64,000 nucleotides of DNA, taken from the NCBI RefSeq assembly GCF_022539505.1, contig NC_061514.1, positions 325,669,090 through 325,733,089 of the forward strand, written 5' to 3'. The DNA comes from Lolium rigidum. Taxonomy: Eukaryota > Streptophyta > Magnoliopsida > Poales > Poaceae. Of the stretch, positions 23,928-36,009 are shown piece by piece. The notes below the pieces were generated by a model that was not told where the DNA came from, did no database searches, and worked only from the letters and a program-made list of their open reading frames with translations. Both the position numbers and the translations under genes were made by a program. Position 1 is the stretch's first letter. Each line of letters begins with the position of its first letter.

Positions 23928-26900
23928 ATGGAGGTGCAAGCCCCGTGTGGTGGTGGCAGCGCCGGCGAAAGCAGGTGGTCGCTGGGATCGTCGCTCGCTG
24001 TTAGGAACGTGCAGGATCTCGTGTCGTCGTGCGCCGCCGACGAGCTCACAGCCGATGTGATCCAACGGTACATCCAGCCAGACATCGACGCGCACGCCGT
24101 TCTCGCCGAGCACTCTGAGGAGGTTCCCGTCATCGACATCGGCAAGCTCCTGAACGCTGAGACGGTGGAAGCGGAGACCGCCAAGCTGAAGCTTGCCTGC
24201 GAGGAGTGGGGCTTCTTTCAGGTGCGGTCACTCAACTTGTGCTATCTTCTATATTCGTACATCACCGCCTTTTCTTTCAAGAAAAAAATAGTACTCCCCT
24301 ACTTTTCTCATCCGTTTCTTATTAGAAGGTGTTAACCCTAACGCGCACTTTTAGCTCTCAGGTGCGAGCGCACTCTATATTGAAAACAAGTCAAAAATTT
24401 ACTAAAAAAATATGTCGTAAATGAAATGGGCAGTGGCGGAGCTAGCTCGAACTTGGAGCCTGGGCAAAGTCTTCATGCATTTTCATTAAGTAGCGTTTGC
24501 CCACAAGGTTTCTACTTTAATCACCAATGCATGCTAATATTACAAGGGAGTGCACCAGCTTAGCCCGGGCAGCTGCCCGGGCATGCCGGGCCGTGGCTCC
24601 GCCACTGGAAATGGGTAGGGAATATATGCAGACATGCGTACGTCATATCGGGAACTAAAATATTATATTATGTAGCCTACACAAAAATAACAAGATGTAT
24701 TGTTCACAATATAGTAGTAGATAAGTACTATTCACAATATAGCGAAAATCCATCTTCTCTTTTTTGTGTAGGTCACATAAATTCAAATTTTTTCTTGAAA
24801 ATTGACACGAGTAAGTAGCATGGTGACATGTAAGTGCGTGAATTATTTCAATTTTTAACACATTTAAATAGGATTATTCGAATGTTTTGAATACCAGGGT
24901 ATGGTGCACCCGAGTGCACCACCCTATATTCGGTGTTACTCCGTAGTTTTTTGAGAAGTCTATATGGTGGCTATCTTTGAAAAATATTTTCAGAAAATAT
25001 TATTAACACTTACAAAGCCAAATCTTATTTAATACTACTTGAAGACTAATTTAGCTCATAAAGCCAATTTTTAGTCAGATCTTACTACCGTAAAAAAGTA
25101 ATGTTAAGTTAAATATTTTTAAGTTTGACCAAATTTATAGAATGAGACACTATTATTTATAACTAGCGCAGTCGCCCTCGACTTCCAAGTGCATCATCTT
25201 TACTTGGCCATTTTGATAACGCATTAATAATTTTGTGAGTTTCTACTTAGATGTTTTGGCCATAACATGGTCTTTAACATATAAAAAATTCGGCCACTAT
25301 TTTGTATTACAATATATAAATATATGAAAATTATGAAGATTGAAAGATTCTAGAGGTACTTTTCGAGGCTATAGAATAAAATACTATCATTTATAATATA
25401 AAATTAATAGCACTAGAACTAGCAGGATATATGATTTATAGTAATATATTCATTCCATACTACAGATGTAGACATTGTTTAGGAGAAACCTGATAAAAAT
25501 TTGGACATATTTGACTTAAGACAAAAGTTAGTGATTTGTATATCCATAGACGGGGCAGTAGTGGATTACTCAGATATAGTAATGTTTTGTCAACATATCA
25601 AGTTTTGTATTTAGAAGACAAATAATACAGATCGAATAGTGTTTTTTGACATTATATATTTCTCTACCTCCTAGACTTGATTCTACTTTTGCAAGGATTT
25701 AATATTTGAAATTTACATGTTTTTTTAGAATATCAGCTCCACATTTTATTTTCTTACGGAGAAACTTGCTCTGAAAATTTAAAATGCTAAATGGTTTGTA
25801 TGGTTAAATAATATCATTTTACATACTAAATTTAAAGCACCCACACCCATCCGTGGGTGTATAAAAGTATTTCCGTTTATCTTTTTCATAGCCCAAACAT
25901 TATTGAGTCTCAATCTCCAAAATTTTACAGCACATCTGCTCCTCTAAAAATGAATATACTTATCTCTATAAGCAACTCGGCGAGACTAGGCCAATAGATC
26001 TTGAAGTTGACAAAGTCACTACAGGGTGTCTCCTCACCACCACAGAAAAAATTATCGTGTTAAATCCTGGAAAAATCGAAGTAAATGTAATATACATGCG
26101 AAGTGTAAGAATTAAACCCGGTGGGCTAGTTCCACCTTAAGAAACCTAACCAACTGAGACACATTCTGTTCACTCAATATATTTTATTTTACTAAGCTTA
26201 TATCGTAAGAGTGTTTTCAAAAGATACTTTTCTGGATAACAAAACTCAGTCTATCTACGGTACGTACAACGCAGGTGTTCTTATCTCTATGTTGCTTTAG
26301 CAGTTTTTTTTTTAGTATTCTTCCTTTTTTTCCAAACTAGAGTGAAACTTTGACAAGATTGACTTTTATCGGCTGACCTTGAAATTCACAACTTTGTTTC
26401 CGGGAGCTCACACCAAGGAGGACTGTTTTAGTCATGGTTGAGGCATTAATAAAAGTCCACAATAAATTTCGTTACTATACAACAGCGTTTTGCAAAGCAT
26501 GCACGACTACTTTTCCAACTTGTTTATTTGCAGGTTTTGAATCATGGAGTACCAGATGAGGTCATCGTGGGCATAAAGCAGAACATTCACAAGTTCTTCG
26601 AGCTTCCCCTCGATGTGAAGAATGCTTACGCACAGCGTCCAGGAGATTTGCAAGGCTATGGACAAGCCTTTGTTTTCTCCGATGATCAAAAGCTTGACTG
26701 GGCTGATATGTTTGGGCTCTTCACCCAGCCCACTCAGGCCCGTGATATGAGTTACTGGCCGAGTGAACCTCGTACATTCAGGTTAGAGTCTATAGTTTGT
26801 GTGTTCTTGTATTTTTATTTGCACAATGAAAGCTAAGAACGGTCACTCCATCTCTATGGATGGTATATTTCACAGAAGAAAAATAGACATGATCCATCGA

Positions 26901-28228
26901 ATTTCTTAATCACTAATCTCTTTTATTCTACTTTAACAACTTCGATTGATAAAACTTAAATATTGAAGAATTTCCAAAACTAAAGAATTTAAGACAGTGT
27001 AAACAGATATTAGTTTCCCCCATACGAAAAACATATTAGATTGAACCTGGTAGTATTTCCAACACAAATAATTAAAAACTAATATTTTTAAAGGTTGATA
27101 GTATGCCCAACAAAGAATGGGATTTCTCTCAAAAACAAATACTGATATTTAAACACACAAGGAATACTTAATATTTACTTCATACAAACAAAGGGCCAGT
27201 AGGGTTAAAAACACCTATTTTTTTCAGTGCATACCTACATGTAACATTAACACATATATTATTATTTCTATGATCCCAGGAATTCCATTGAAGAATACAC
27301 TTCTGAATTGATGAAACTTTCTCACTCAATTGTCACCTTCATTGCCAAAACACTAGATTTTGATCCAGAGTTGATGGCAGACAAAAATGTGGGACAATTT
27401 CTGAGGATGAACTACTACCCTCCATGCATGTCAACTCCTGGAAAGGTTTTGGGTTTCTCACCACATTCTGATGCATCTTTTATAACTATCCTGTTAGAAG
27501 TTAATTCCGTTCAAGGGCTACAAATCAGACGGCGTGGTGCATGGATCCCAGTGAAACCACATGGTGATGCATTATTGGTGAATGTGGGTGACTTTCTTGA
27601 GGTATTAATTTTATGTAGTTGTAAATACAAGTTAAGTTTATAATATAGATATAATCGCAAATTTGAGAAAGGTGGTGGATTGAAGCTAGATGCTATAGAA
27701 TACGTGTTGAAAATAACTTTATATATATACTGATCTATCACAAATGCCTCATTGAGAAAAAAAAATACCATTTGTGGATTCCTATGGGTGGCCTCTACCT
27801 ATTTTGATGGTCTTGGTTGAAAACCAGCTATTTCATAGAGCTCCACCCGAGCGATAGTTGAGGGGTGTAGAAGAGATTCTTTTATAACAACATAATAAGA
27901 AAAACAAATACATCTCAAACTATTTTCACCTTTATACCAATGGAAAATTTGATATTTTTATCTAATTTCTTTTAATTATTGTTCACAGATTATGACGAAT
28001 GGGAAGTACAAGAGCATTGAGCATAGGGTCACAATAAATGCCCATAAGGAACGGCTGTCCATATCAGCGTTTCATGTGCCAAAGTATGATGGGATAGTTT
28101 CACCAGTTTTGGGTAATACAGAAGAGAAAGTGTTATACAAGACAACGATAGTAGAGGAGTATGCAAGACTTTATTTGTCAAGTAAGCGAGATGGAAAGAG
28201 GACCCTGGATCATGCAATGCTGTCCTAA
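23928..28228 (+). CDS. 2-oxoglutarate/Fe(II)-dependent dioxygenase, SRG1-like (array gene 3)
   Basis: Exons 23928-24221, 26534-26781, 27280-27601 and 27989-28228 give 367 aa, with splice positions identical to the other members. Iron ligands are H243, D245 and H300; 2OG contacts are R310-x-S312. Exon 1 carries a longer Gly/Ser-rich leader than genes 1, 4 and 5. It is the most divergent intact member: exon 2 reads VLNHGV instead of LVNHGV, and the residue after the HSD motif is Ala instead of Gly. Intron 1 is about 2.3 kb against 105-276 bases in the others, and holds a hAT MITE and AT-rich sequence. The start is the ATG at 23928 after TATATAA. It does not pair neatly with either the type I or type II lineage. 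Confidence 0.88.
24431..24607. mobile_element. hAT-type MITE in intron 1 of gene 3
   Basis: The 177-base element begins CAGTGGCGGAGC and ends GCTCCGCCACTG, a near-perfect inverted repeat, and is flanked by the 8-base duplication GAAATGGG (24423-24430 and 24608-24615). The 8-bp duplication identifies the hAT superfamily. It has no coding capacity. Confidence 0.88.
24608..26533 (+). other. Remainder of gene 3 intron 1
   Basis: About 1.9 kb of AT-rich intron with no gene. It includes a run of Stowaway-like AT-rich segments without clear ends, and a short tRNA-like stretch near 26110-26160 that cannot be folded convincingly into a tRNA. Confidence 0.4.
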
Positions 28229-28910
28229 ATATTAGGCTTGTTTACTATCCAATGTTCGGTTCAGATAAACATTCATAACTAAATTTATTTTTGAGTGAAA
28301 TTTATGTATTTATCATTGGGAATCTTCTAAGTGGAATTTGATTTTTTCACTTCAAGTATTTGAGGCCCTACTGATGTGATGTTGGGGTTATTTGGTCTAT
28401 TGGAACAGATTGCATCTTCAAGTGTTTTCGAAAAGAGTATATGAGGCCAAGCTCTTTCGTTTGATCTAATAGGAAGGTTTCTCACAATAACTTGCAATAA
28501 AAAAATTGTTTGTAGGGCCAATAGAAAATTTTACTCTCGGTTCAATCAAGGATTGACAATTTTTTGCATCAAAATTATATTTTCCGTAAATGCTATAGTT
28601 TAGTGAAAAAATGCAATAGAAATTCTCCTCCCGAAAAGGAACTAAGAACACTTTGTAGAAGAGAACCTACAACTGTTGCGTACTGCTGTTGATCGGAACC
28701 TATGTTTGAATATTACCTGTTAGTGTTTGGTTCTCCTGTTTGAGTATAATATTGTAGGTTGCTTATGGGTGAACTGTAAGAAATATCCGTCAAAAATGGT
28801 CTTAGTGAGTAAAAAATATGTTATCTCTTGTATGAATTTCATTATCGTGATAGTAGTAAAAACTAATAAAATATGAATAGTAATCCAAAAATATGTCATC
28901 TCTTGTATGG
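28229..28910. other. 3' flank of gene 3
   Basis: No gene is seen. The sequence is AT-rich, with the direct repeat TATGTTATCTCTTGTATG / TATGTCATCTCTTGTATG at about 28818 and 28892. Confidence 0.45.
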
Positions 28911-29041
28911 GTCGAGACACTCTACACCTGGCCGACTTGCATATGGCCTCCGGGCCATTCTCGATTTCAATTATGTCTCACAAAAATTTATATCCCCATA
29001 AATGTTGGCCATTTAGCAGCCTGCCATTCCTTAGCATAGGG
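28911..29041 (+). promoter_or_regulatory. Orphan copy of the array's upstream block, gene lost
   Basis: CGACTTGCATATGGCCTCCGG, then TTACATCCC-like sequence, then GCCTGCCATTCCTTAGCATAGG match, in order, the region 7005-7130 upstream of gene 1. Similarity stops abruptly at about 29041, and unrelated sequence and a LINE fragment follow. No dioxygenase exon lies between here and gene 4. It looks like the promoter of a deleted type I gene. Confidence 0.55.
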
Positions 29042-29339
29042 GGAGGTGCTATATGCCGACCGAGTCGGCGCAAACGGGGTGAGACCGACAATACCATCCT
29101 GCGTACCGCACCAGCGTTGGATGCGTGTCAATCATCCGCGCGGCGAGTAAATTCCCGCTAACCGTGGTGCGTCTCCGTGAACGAGTACAACCTCGTATAA
29201 GTGTTCCCACGTGCTCCCCGCGACCAAGTCCAACCTCCGCTGCGCGAGTACACCCGCGTGGCCGCACGTCCCTGGATCAACGGAAGATAGTCCATGCACG
29301 AACGCATACAACCTCCGCACATCAGAAAAAATCATTCAT

Positions 29340-29760
29340 TTTGAAGGTCTGCTGGAGGAAAGACTACTTCACCTTATCATAGGCCTTTTGAAGTCCATCT
29401 CTAAAATCATCCCATTCATGTTTTTTCGATGCAATTCATGAACCGTTTTATAAGAATAACCACACCATCCAGGATGTTACGCTCTTGCATAAAAGCAGTT
29501 TGTGAAGGTCGAACCACATAGTTAGCCACAGTGTTCAGCCTAATTGTAGCAACTTTAGTAAAAAAATTGAAGCTAACAATAAGGAAACATCGATATTGTT
29601 GGATCATTTCTCATTAGTTTTAGACAATAAAATAATTTTACCAAATCTTAGGCGGAACAACTCTATTTGTCAGGTATGGAGGTCACCAAATAAAGCAAGC
29701 AGGTCAAGATTAACAACATCCGAGAAAAACTGATAAAACTCAGCTGGAACCCGGAGCATT
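29340..29760 (-). mobile_element. LINE reverse transcriptase fragment
   Basis: Minus-strand readings match the plant L1-type region before and at the first RT motifs: VVNLDLLALFGD, LFRLRFGKIILL, then VSFNFFTKVATIRLN, VVRPSQTAFMQ and RNILDGVVIL. The readings are spread over more than one frame with stops, so it is dead. It fills most of the gap where a type I dioxygenase is missing. Confidence 0.75.
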
Positions 29761-30171
29761 ATTGTGCTCCATTTGGAAACGCTTTAAGTACGGCATCCTC
29801 TCCATGTGTCCTGCAGGAGATATCCGCATGTGTCCTGTATTTTGAAATTTGAGCATTGTAAACAGGAACTACCTCTGCGGCTCTGGGGTGTATTTCTGGT
29901 GCCTGTTTCTGAAACAGTGCAAACCGAACGACCTGCAGATGGCAATCGGGGATGTTCTCGACTCCAAGTGTGTCAGTACAAAACGTTTTTATCCCTCTGA
30001 ATAATCCGGCCATCAGCCGCCGGCAATTTCATAGCATCGGTACGTCCAAACGCAGGGATCCTAGCACCTTCCGCCGAGCACCATTCGCATCTTTCTTGTG
30101 ACAGTTTAGCCAACACTGCCGTTTGGTTGGGCCGAATTCCAACAAAACGAAAAATTAGCAAGTTACATCCT

Positions 30172-30178
30172 TATATAA
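30172..30178 (+). promoter_or_regulatory. TATA box of gene 4
   Basis: TATATAA followed by TAGCC lies 77-83 bases before the ATG and is identical in the duplicate gene 6. Confidence 0.6.
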
Positions 30179-30254
30179 TAGCCTCAATGCCTAATCAATG
30201 GCTGAATCACTGAACATATTAGAAGCCAACGGAAGTAAACTTTAGTAGCTACTG

Positions 30255-33167
30255 ATGGAGGTGGAGGCACCGAGCGCCAGCGAGAGCAACTGGTTGAACG
30301 TGGGAACCACGATTCCCGTCAGGAACGTCCAGGCTCTGGCGTCGTCCGCTGCCGAAGAGCTGACGGCCGATAAAATTGAACGGTACATCCAGCCGGATAT
30401 CGACGCGCACGCCGTTCTTGCCGAGCGCTCCGGCGACATTCCGGTCGTTGACCTCGGCAAGCTCCTGAACGCCGAGACGGGGGAAGCGGAGGGCGCCAAG
30501 CTCAGGTTCGCCTGCGAGGAGTGGGGATTCTTTCAGGTACGTAGTGCCACTGAACATGAACTGGTCAGATGTTTTAATCTTGTTTTCTCTAGAGAGGGTG
30601 CTTTAATCTTGCTCAGTTTCTCTCCTGTAAGAAACTAAACATAATCTGTATTCTTTTAGCGAGGAAAACATGATTTATCTTCTTGTGATTGGCAGCTGGT
30701 AAATCATGGAGTGCCAGACGAGGTCATCGCCGGTGTAAAGCGTGACACTGAAAAGTTCTTTCAGCTCCCCCTCGACGTCAAGAATGCTTACGCCCAGCGT
30801 CCAGGGGATCTTCAAGGTTATGGCCAAGCGTTTGTTCAATCCAATGATCAAAAGCTTGACTGGGGTGACCTGTTGGGCCTTCTCACCCAGCCGCCTCAGG
30901 CCCGTGACATGAGTTACTGGCCTAGTCAACCTCATACATTCAGGTACTTTCGTTGGATTCTTGCTATCTCAAAAAACAAAAGTGGTTTCGTTGGACGACA
31001 GTAAAAAAAAACTAGCTCTGTTCGGCTTTTTCTTTTTGGTGGAACAAAATTAGACGAACCAACATTTTCCATTAACATTATGTGGACACAAGTTCTAGGA
31101 GAAAAGGGCAGGTCTATGCCGACAGAGAATAAACTAACTTTCACCCGACTTAGAAAATTTGTTAATAACAGATAGGATTATGTTCATTGAGATGCAGCAA
31201 TTTGTTCATCTAGCGAGACAATATGGAGAGTAGATTGATGATGAGTCAACTTTCTTAAATAATTGTACATGTGCAAACTATTGTTTATTATGTTCTAATT
31301 ATTTGTTCGTGAAGCACAACACATTTGTAAAATTTCTTCTAGTATTTAAGAAAACGTACAATCTATAAGGATATCGAGATTGGGTTGATAATTGCCTACC
31401 CCGACTGAACACTGACTAGTTTTCATGAAATTTAGAATTACCAACACCGCTAAAACGGTTACACATAGGTGCCCCTATACTGTAGTCTGAATAAATGATC
31501 GTGGCAATCATTTTTAGTGGTGTATCCTATGTTCCATGGTTAAAGAGAACTAATGTATTATTGTGTTTCTTTTTCCTCAATTGAAGACATTTTTATAGAG
31601 AAGTTGAAGTAGTTTATTCTTAACAGTAATTAATGAAGTCATTACAAATAGTTGCTCGAATGAGCTCCAACGTAGCAATATCAAACAAAACTACCCTAGC
31701 AACGAGTAGAAGAAAATTAATGGACATCACAATTTCCATTCCTTAATTCAAGGGAACTAATAGCACTAGTTTACTCTAGTAATACCATCCACATTGTTGT
31801 ACTCCTAATCAGGTGTGGCACTCCCAATCAACTATGACTATGTTTTCATATTTATGTCTATAATTAGTATAGAAAAGATGTGGAACTCACACTAACAAAT
31901 TAGGCATCGTTATCACAACTTACAGATGGTTCACTGACTCTATATTCGTGAACTCATCGGTGCTTTTTTTTTTCTGTTAACTCCAAACTTTTGTAGATCA
32001 AACTTATATTAACCGAGAAATTTACTCGAATCCAGAAAATACAAAAGAGGAAATGAATATTGATTTTCTCTCATGTTAATATTTTCAAGATAATTAATTA
32101 ACAACTAATTTTTAAGGTTGATGGTATATATGAGTAATTACATGTAACATTCACGTTTTTATTATTATTTCTGTGATCCCAGAAATTCCATTGAAGAATA
32201 CTCTTCTGAATTGATGAAAGTTGCTGATTCCATTGTCGCCTCAATTGCAAAAACACTAGACTATGATCCTGAATTGATGGCAGACAAAAATGTGGTTCAG
32301 ACTTTCCGGATGAGCTACTACCCCCAATGCTCCTCAACGCCTGAAAAAGTTTTAGGGTTCTCACCGCATTCTGATGGGTCTTTTCTAACTATCCTGCTAG
32401 AAGTTAACTCAGTACAAGGCTTACAAATTAAATGGCATGGTGCGTGGATCCCAGTAAAACCACGTCGTGATGCACTATTGGTGAATGTGGGTGACCTTCT
32501 TGAGGTATGTATTTTTTAAGGTTATCATACTTACTTCTCAAACTATGGTCATATGAAATAAGAAACCACATATTTACAATCTCCATCTCCACAATTGTAC
32601 TCTATCACACCCACCTCTACGATCTGTATAGCTGAATATTACATAAAGGTCGTATGGCTGAATTAAACTTCAGATTGAGGCGGTGCACTCTGGACCCAAG
32701 CCATAGCAGAATGCCATATAGTGAAGGTTCTTCTGAACAATGACATAAATTATGTACTCCTCAAACTCTTTCCATATGAAGATTTTGATATTTTCCTAAT
32801 TTGAAAAGCTGAATGGGACTTATAAAAAAAACAATGCCGTACATATAACATATGTACTAATCAAACTTGTTCCATATCTAAATATGATGTTTGTCTAATG
32901 TCTTTTATTTCATATTTTTAGATTATGACGAATGGAAAGTACAAGAGCATTGAGCACAGGGTTACTGTGAATGCCTATAAGGAACGGCTATCCATATCAT
33001 CATTTCACGTCCCAAAGTTAGATGCAATAATTATGCCAATTTTGAGCATTATGGAAGAGAAGGTGTTATACAAGAAAACAAACGTAGAAGAGTATGCAAG
33101 ACTTTATATGTCAAACAAACTAGATGGCAAGAGGGCCCTCGATCATGCAAAAATATCCGGAATATAA
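30255..33167 (+). CDS. 2-oxoglutarate/Fe(II)-dependent dioxygenase, SRG1-like (array gene 4)
   Basis: Exons 30255-30536, 30696-30943, 32183-32504 and 32922-33167 give 365 aa. Iron ligands H239, D241 and H296, and 2OG contacts R306-x-S308, are present. The N-terminus is MEVEAPSASESNW, shorter by three residues than its near-identical duplicate at 46317. Exons and introns both match that gene closely, so the two are recent duplicates. The tail ends HAKISGI. The substrate of the family member is unknown. The ATG at 30255 is the first after the TATA box and aligns with that of gene 6 and of the pseudogene at 11725. It is the type II member of its unit; the expected type I partner upstream is missing. 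Confidence 0.92.
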
Positions 33168-33842
33168 ATATTGTCTGCTCTACTTTGGTGTTCCATCAAA
33201 ACATTCGTAAAATAGTTTCTTTTGTTTGATTCTAACAGGTACAATTTGCTTTTCTATTCGTCATGCTGAGTGGCAAATAATTATTTCTAAGTCGCCTCTA
33301 AGGACAATACAACCACCAAAATTATAAGCAAATCTTGATTGGATTGCTATTAAGGTCGACTGAGAATTTTTCTTCCAAATCGGCTCATCTATGGATGCTG
33401 CCTAGATGGGGACAAGTACAGTGAGATGGTTGTTACTTCATGGAATCTCAACTTCTAATTTGAAATGACAACATCTTGGGAATTAGCAAAACAGTTTTTT
33501 TCCCCTTTCAGCTATACCCTGCTGGTTTTCTGCAAGCAACAAAATTGATGGCTTTATCAAGTATAGCAGCAGACCTGCTTATAATTCATAGAAAGAAAGC
33601 GGCTGAACTAAGCGTGCCCAATTAGCGTCATAGCGCGTGTGTCTTTTGACAGTATCTTGCGAGACAAGGGAGTACTGACAGCATGAGAACTGATTTACGC
33701 TTTGAAGAAGCGAACGTTTGCATATTTCCAAGCGCTTGCCGTCGAGATAAACGTGCGGTTCGACCGTTGGTGTCTAGGTGCCGAGTATAATCTCATCCTG
33801 TATCCCGCCTCCCTGGATGAGTGAATTAAAAATGCTGGTTAT

Positions 33843-34670
33843 TGTTAGAAATATAAGCAAATTACCATATTATTTAATCCAAACTAATACTTAACAAATC
33901 ATGACTACAGAAATCGCAGATGAACTAATCATACAAATCAACAGAGTAGAGGAACAAATAGCATCTAGGCAAGATAAACCTATCGCATCTACTCCAAATA
34001 GCAGTACTTGAAACTCTAGCAAGATCTGAAACAAGGAGAACAGAAACGCATACCGTCCAGCATTGGCGGCGGCAGCAATAGCGAGGGCGATGTTGGCGGC
34101 ATCCTGGTTGTTGCCCATGTTGAGGTTGCCGAATAGGTTGTCAATGTCCGGAAGAAGTCATCGTTCGGGACTCGTCGTCGGACGATGTCGTGTTGCCAGT
34201 AGTCGCGCGTAAGATCTCCCCAAAAACCTGATTGCCCCTCACCCGTACATGCCTACAAGAGGCAGGGTTCCGGAGGCCTACTGTCCCGCCGCTCGGTGCA
34301 CGCCGAAGGACGGGATGAGGAAGACGAAGGCGGCGGCGGCGCAATGAACTGGAAAGAGGTAGTCGCATATGGTGTCTTGTACAGGCTAGGATTTGCGTCC
34401 GCGCTTATAAGATCGGCTTGGCGAGATTCTCGCAACCCGCGTCGTGGCATGCGAGGTGAGCGGCGGTGGAGGAGTGGGCCATGGCTCTCTCTCTCTTCTC
34501 ACTCACTTACTAGGACTAGAACAGCCCACCTTATATACCACTCTAACTCTCTCCTAACTAGTAATGTGGGACTAAACTTTAGTTCCACCCCTTACCATTT
34601 CCACATGAACCAAGAGAATTTCAGAATTTGTATTGGGACATGGGCTAAGGTTCAAGACAAAATTTCAGCA
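33843..34670 (+). mobile_element. Solo LTR, 828 bp
   Basis: The element begins TGTTAGAAATATAAGC, ends TTTCAGCA, and is flanked by the 5-base duplication GTTAT (33838-33842 and 34671-34675). In block B the site is empty (TGCTGGTTATGTCC near 51340). No internal domain is present. Inner sequence around 34050-34350 is GC-rich with strong frames on both strands, which belong to the LTR and are not genes. Confidence 0.85.
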
Positions 34671-34786
34671 GTTATATGAGGGACTGGCAGTAGAATGTTT
34701 CAGAGTTCCAACTCCCAAGACGCATCGAGAGTTCTGGACTCCAGTCAGTCAGTGGGACATCATCGACGAGCATATCAGATAAGCAC

Positions 34787-35317
34787 CCATGATGAAAGTC
34801 GGAATAAGAGAATTTCATGAAGGCCGGATGGGAGGTCGACTAGCTAAGGGAGGTTCAAGTCTCCACGCTGTTGAGGGACTTGCTTGGTGTTCCGGGCTTC
34901 ACAGAAGCGGTATGAAAGTGGGGGCGACAACACAAGTGAAGTTCAGAGTCCTACCTTTCAGGGTGAAAACCCAAGGTCAGACCATAACTGGTTGTGTCTG
35001 GCAATGACCTTGTTGGAGGCATTGTTTTGAGAGCGGGGACTATCTTCAGGGTGAAAACCGAAGATCTTTGATCGGACGACGACGGTGCTAGAGCATCGTT
35101 CCCTTCTTGAAGGCGTCGTTTTTGGAGAGTCTGTATTTCAGGTGTTGTCTTGGTGGTGGATGTATTGTTGTTGTTAGGCCCGAGATACTGCAGCGGGATT
35201 TGTTTCCTAGTTTTTTTTAGCTATGTGCATCCGTAGTGCCATTAGGGTGGTGCGTTATTGCAGAGGCTAGATGTAATTAGTATCTTTTGATATTAATATA
35301 TTCCCTTTATTGAAAAA
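34787..35317 (+). mobile_element. Retroposon (truncated LINE or SINE-like) with 13-bp target duplication
   Basis: The element is flanked by ATCAGATAAGCAC (34774-34786 and 35318-35330). It ends with TTGATATTAATATATTCCC, TTTATTG and a short A tail, typical of grass non-LTR 3' ends. Block B has a single copy of the target at about 51445 with no insertion. Confidence 0.85.
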
Positions 35318-35773
35318 ATCAGATAAGCACAAAAGGAACAAAATGAGGTGCAGATTGTGATGCCGAGCTGCCTAGCTGTTTGGCTAATTGGCCCATTCCA
35401 TGGTCCAACCTCTGTCTGGCCTCTAATGAATCGGGTCCCGTTGCTAGCCTGTACAATCATAATGGTCCAGCTGGACTAGTTGTAAAAGTTCAGCCACTAT
35501 CGAGAAAGAGGAACAGACAAACAACTGCCTGGGAGTGCTTTATATGTAGCCAATGGCAAGCAGAGTTGCGAGTGTAATGTTGTAGTCAGTGATACAGGGG
35601 TTTAGATAATGCTGTATGCAGGAACAGGTTATACCCACTTGCATCCTAGTGGAAGATGCTTGGCTAACCTAGAGGCTTCCCCTAATCTGATGAACCTTGG
35701 AGCTTCTATGGCAACCTATAATGAACTCCCCTCTAGCTAAGACTAAAACATGCCCTTCTAATAATCTATACTA

Positions 35774-36009
35774 CTACCTCCATTTCAAGGAATAAGACGT
35801 CCTCTTTTTACGTGCTTTTTGTTTGACCAAAAAATACTTTAAATATATAAAGATTGTTTGTATGAAATTAGAATCATTAGAAAGTGCTTTTCAGTATGAA
35901 TCCAATGGTGCTAATTACATATAATAAAATTAAAATTTTATTGCTCAACTTTTATGGTCAAAGTTCGTCTTGAAATACGCATGCACCTTATTCCTTGAAA
36001 CAGAGGTAG
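35774..36009. mobile_element. Stowaway-type MITE (Tc1/Mariner)
   Basis: The 236-base element begins CTACCTCCATTTCAAGGAAT and ends ATTCCTTGAAACAGAGGTAG, a long inverted repeat, with a TA duplication on each side. The corresponding site in block B (ATACTAGTAAGAATTGG, near 51890) is empty with a single TA. Confidence 0.92.

Noticed and set aside
26100..26165. tRNA-like stretch (AACCAACTGAGACAC)
   Set aside because: No cloverleaf could be built and no anticodon arm is evident; probably an old SINE remnant.
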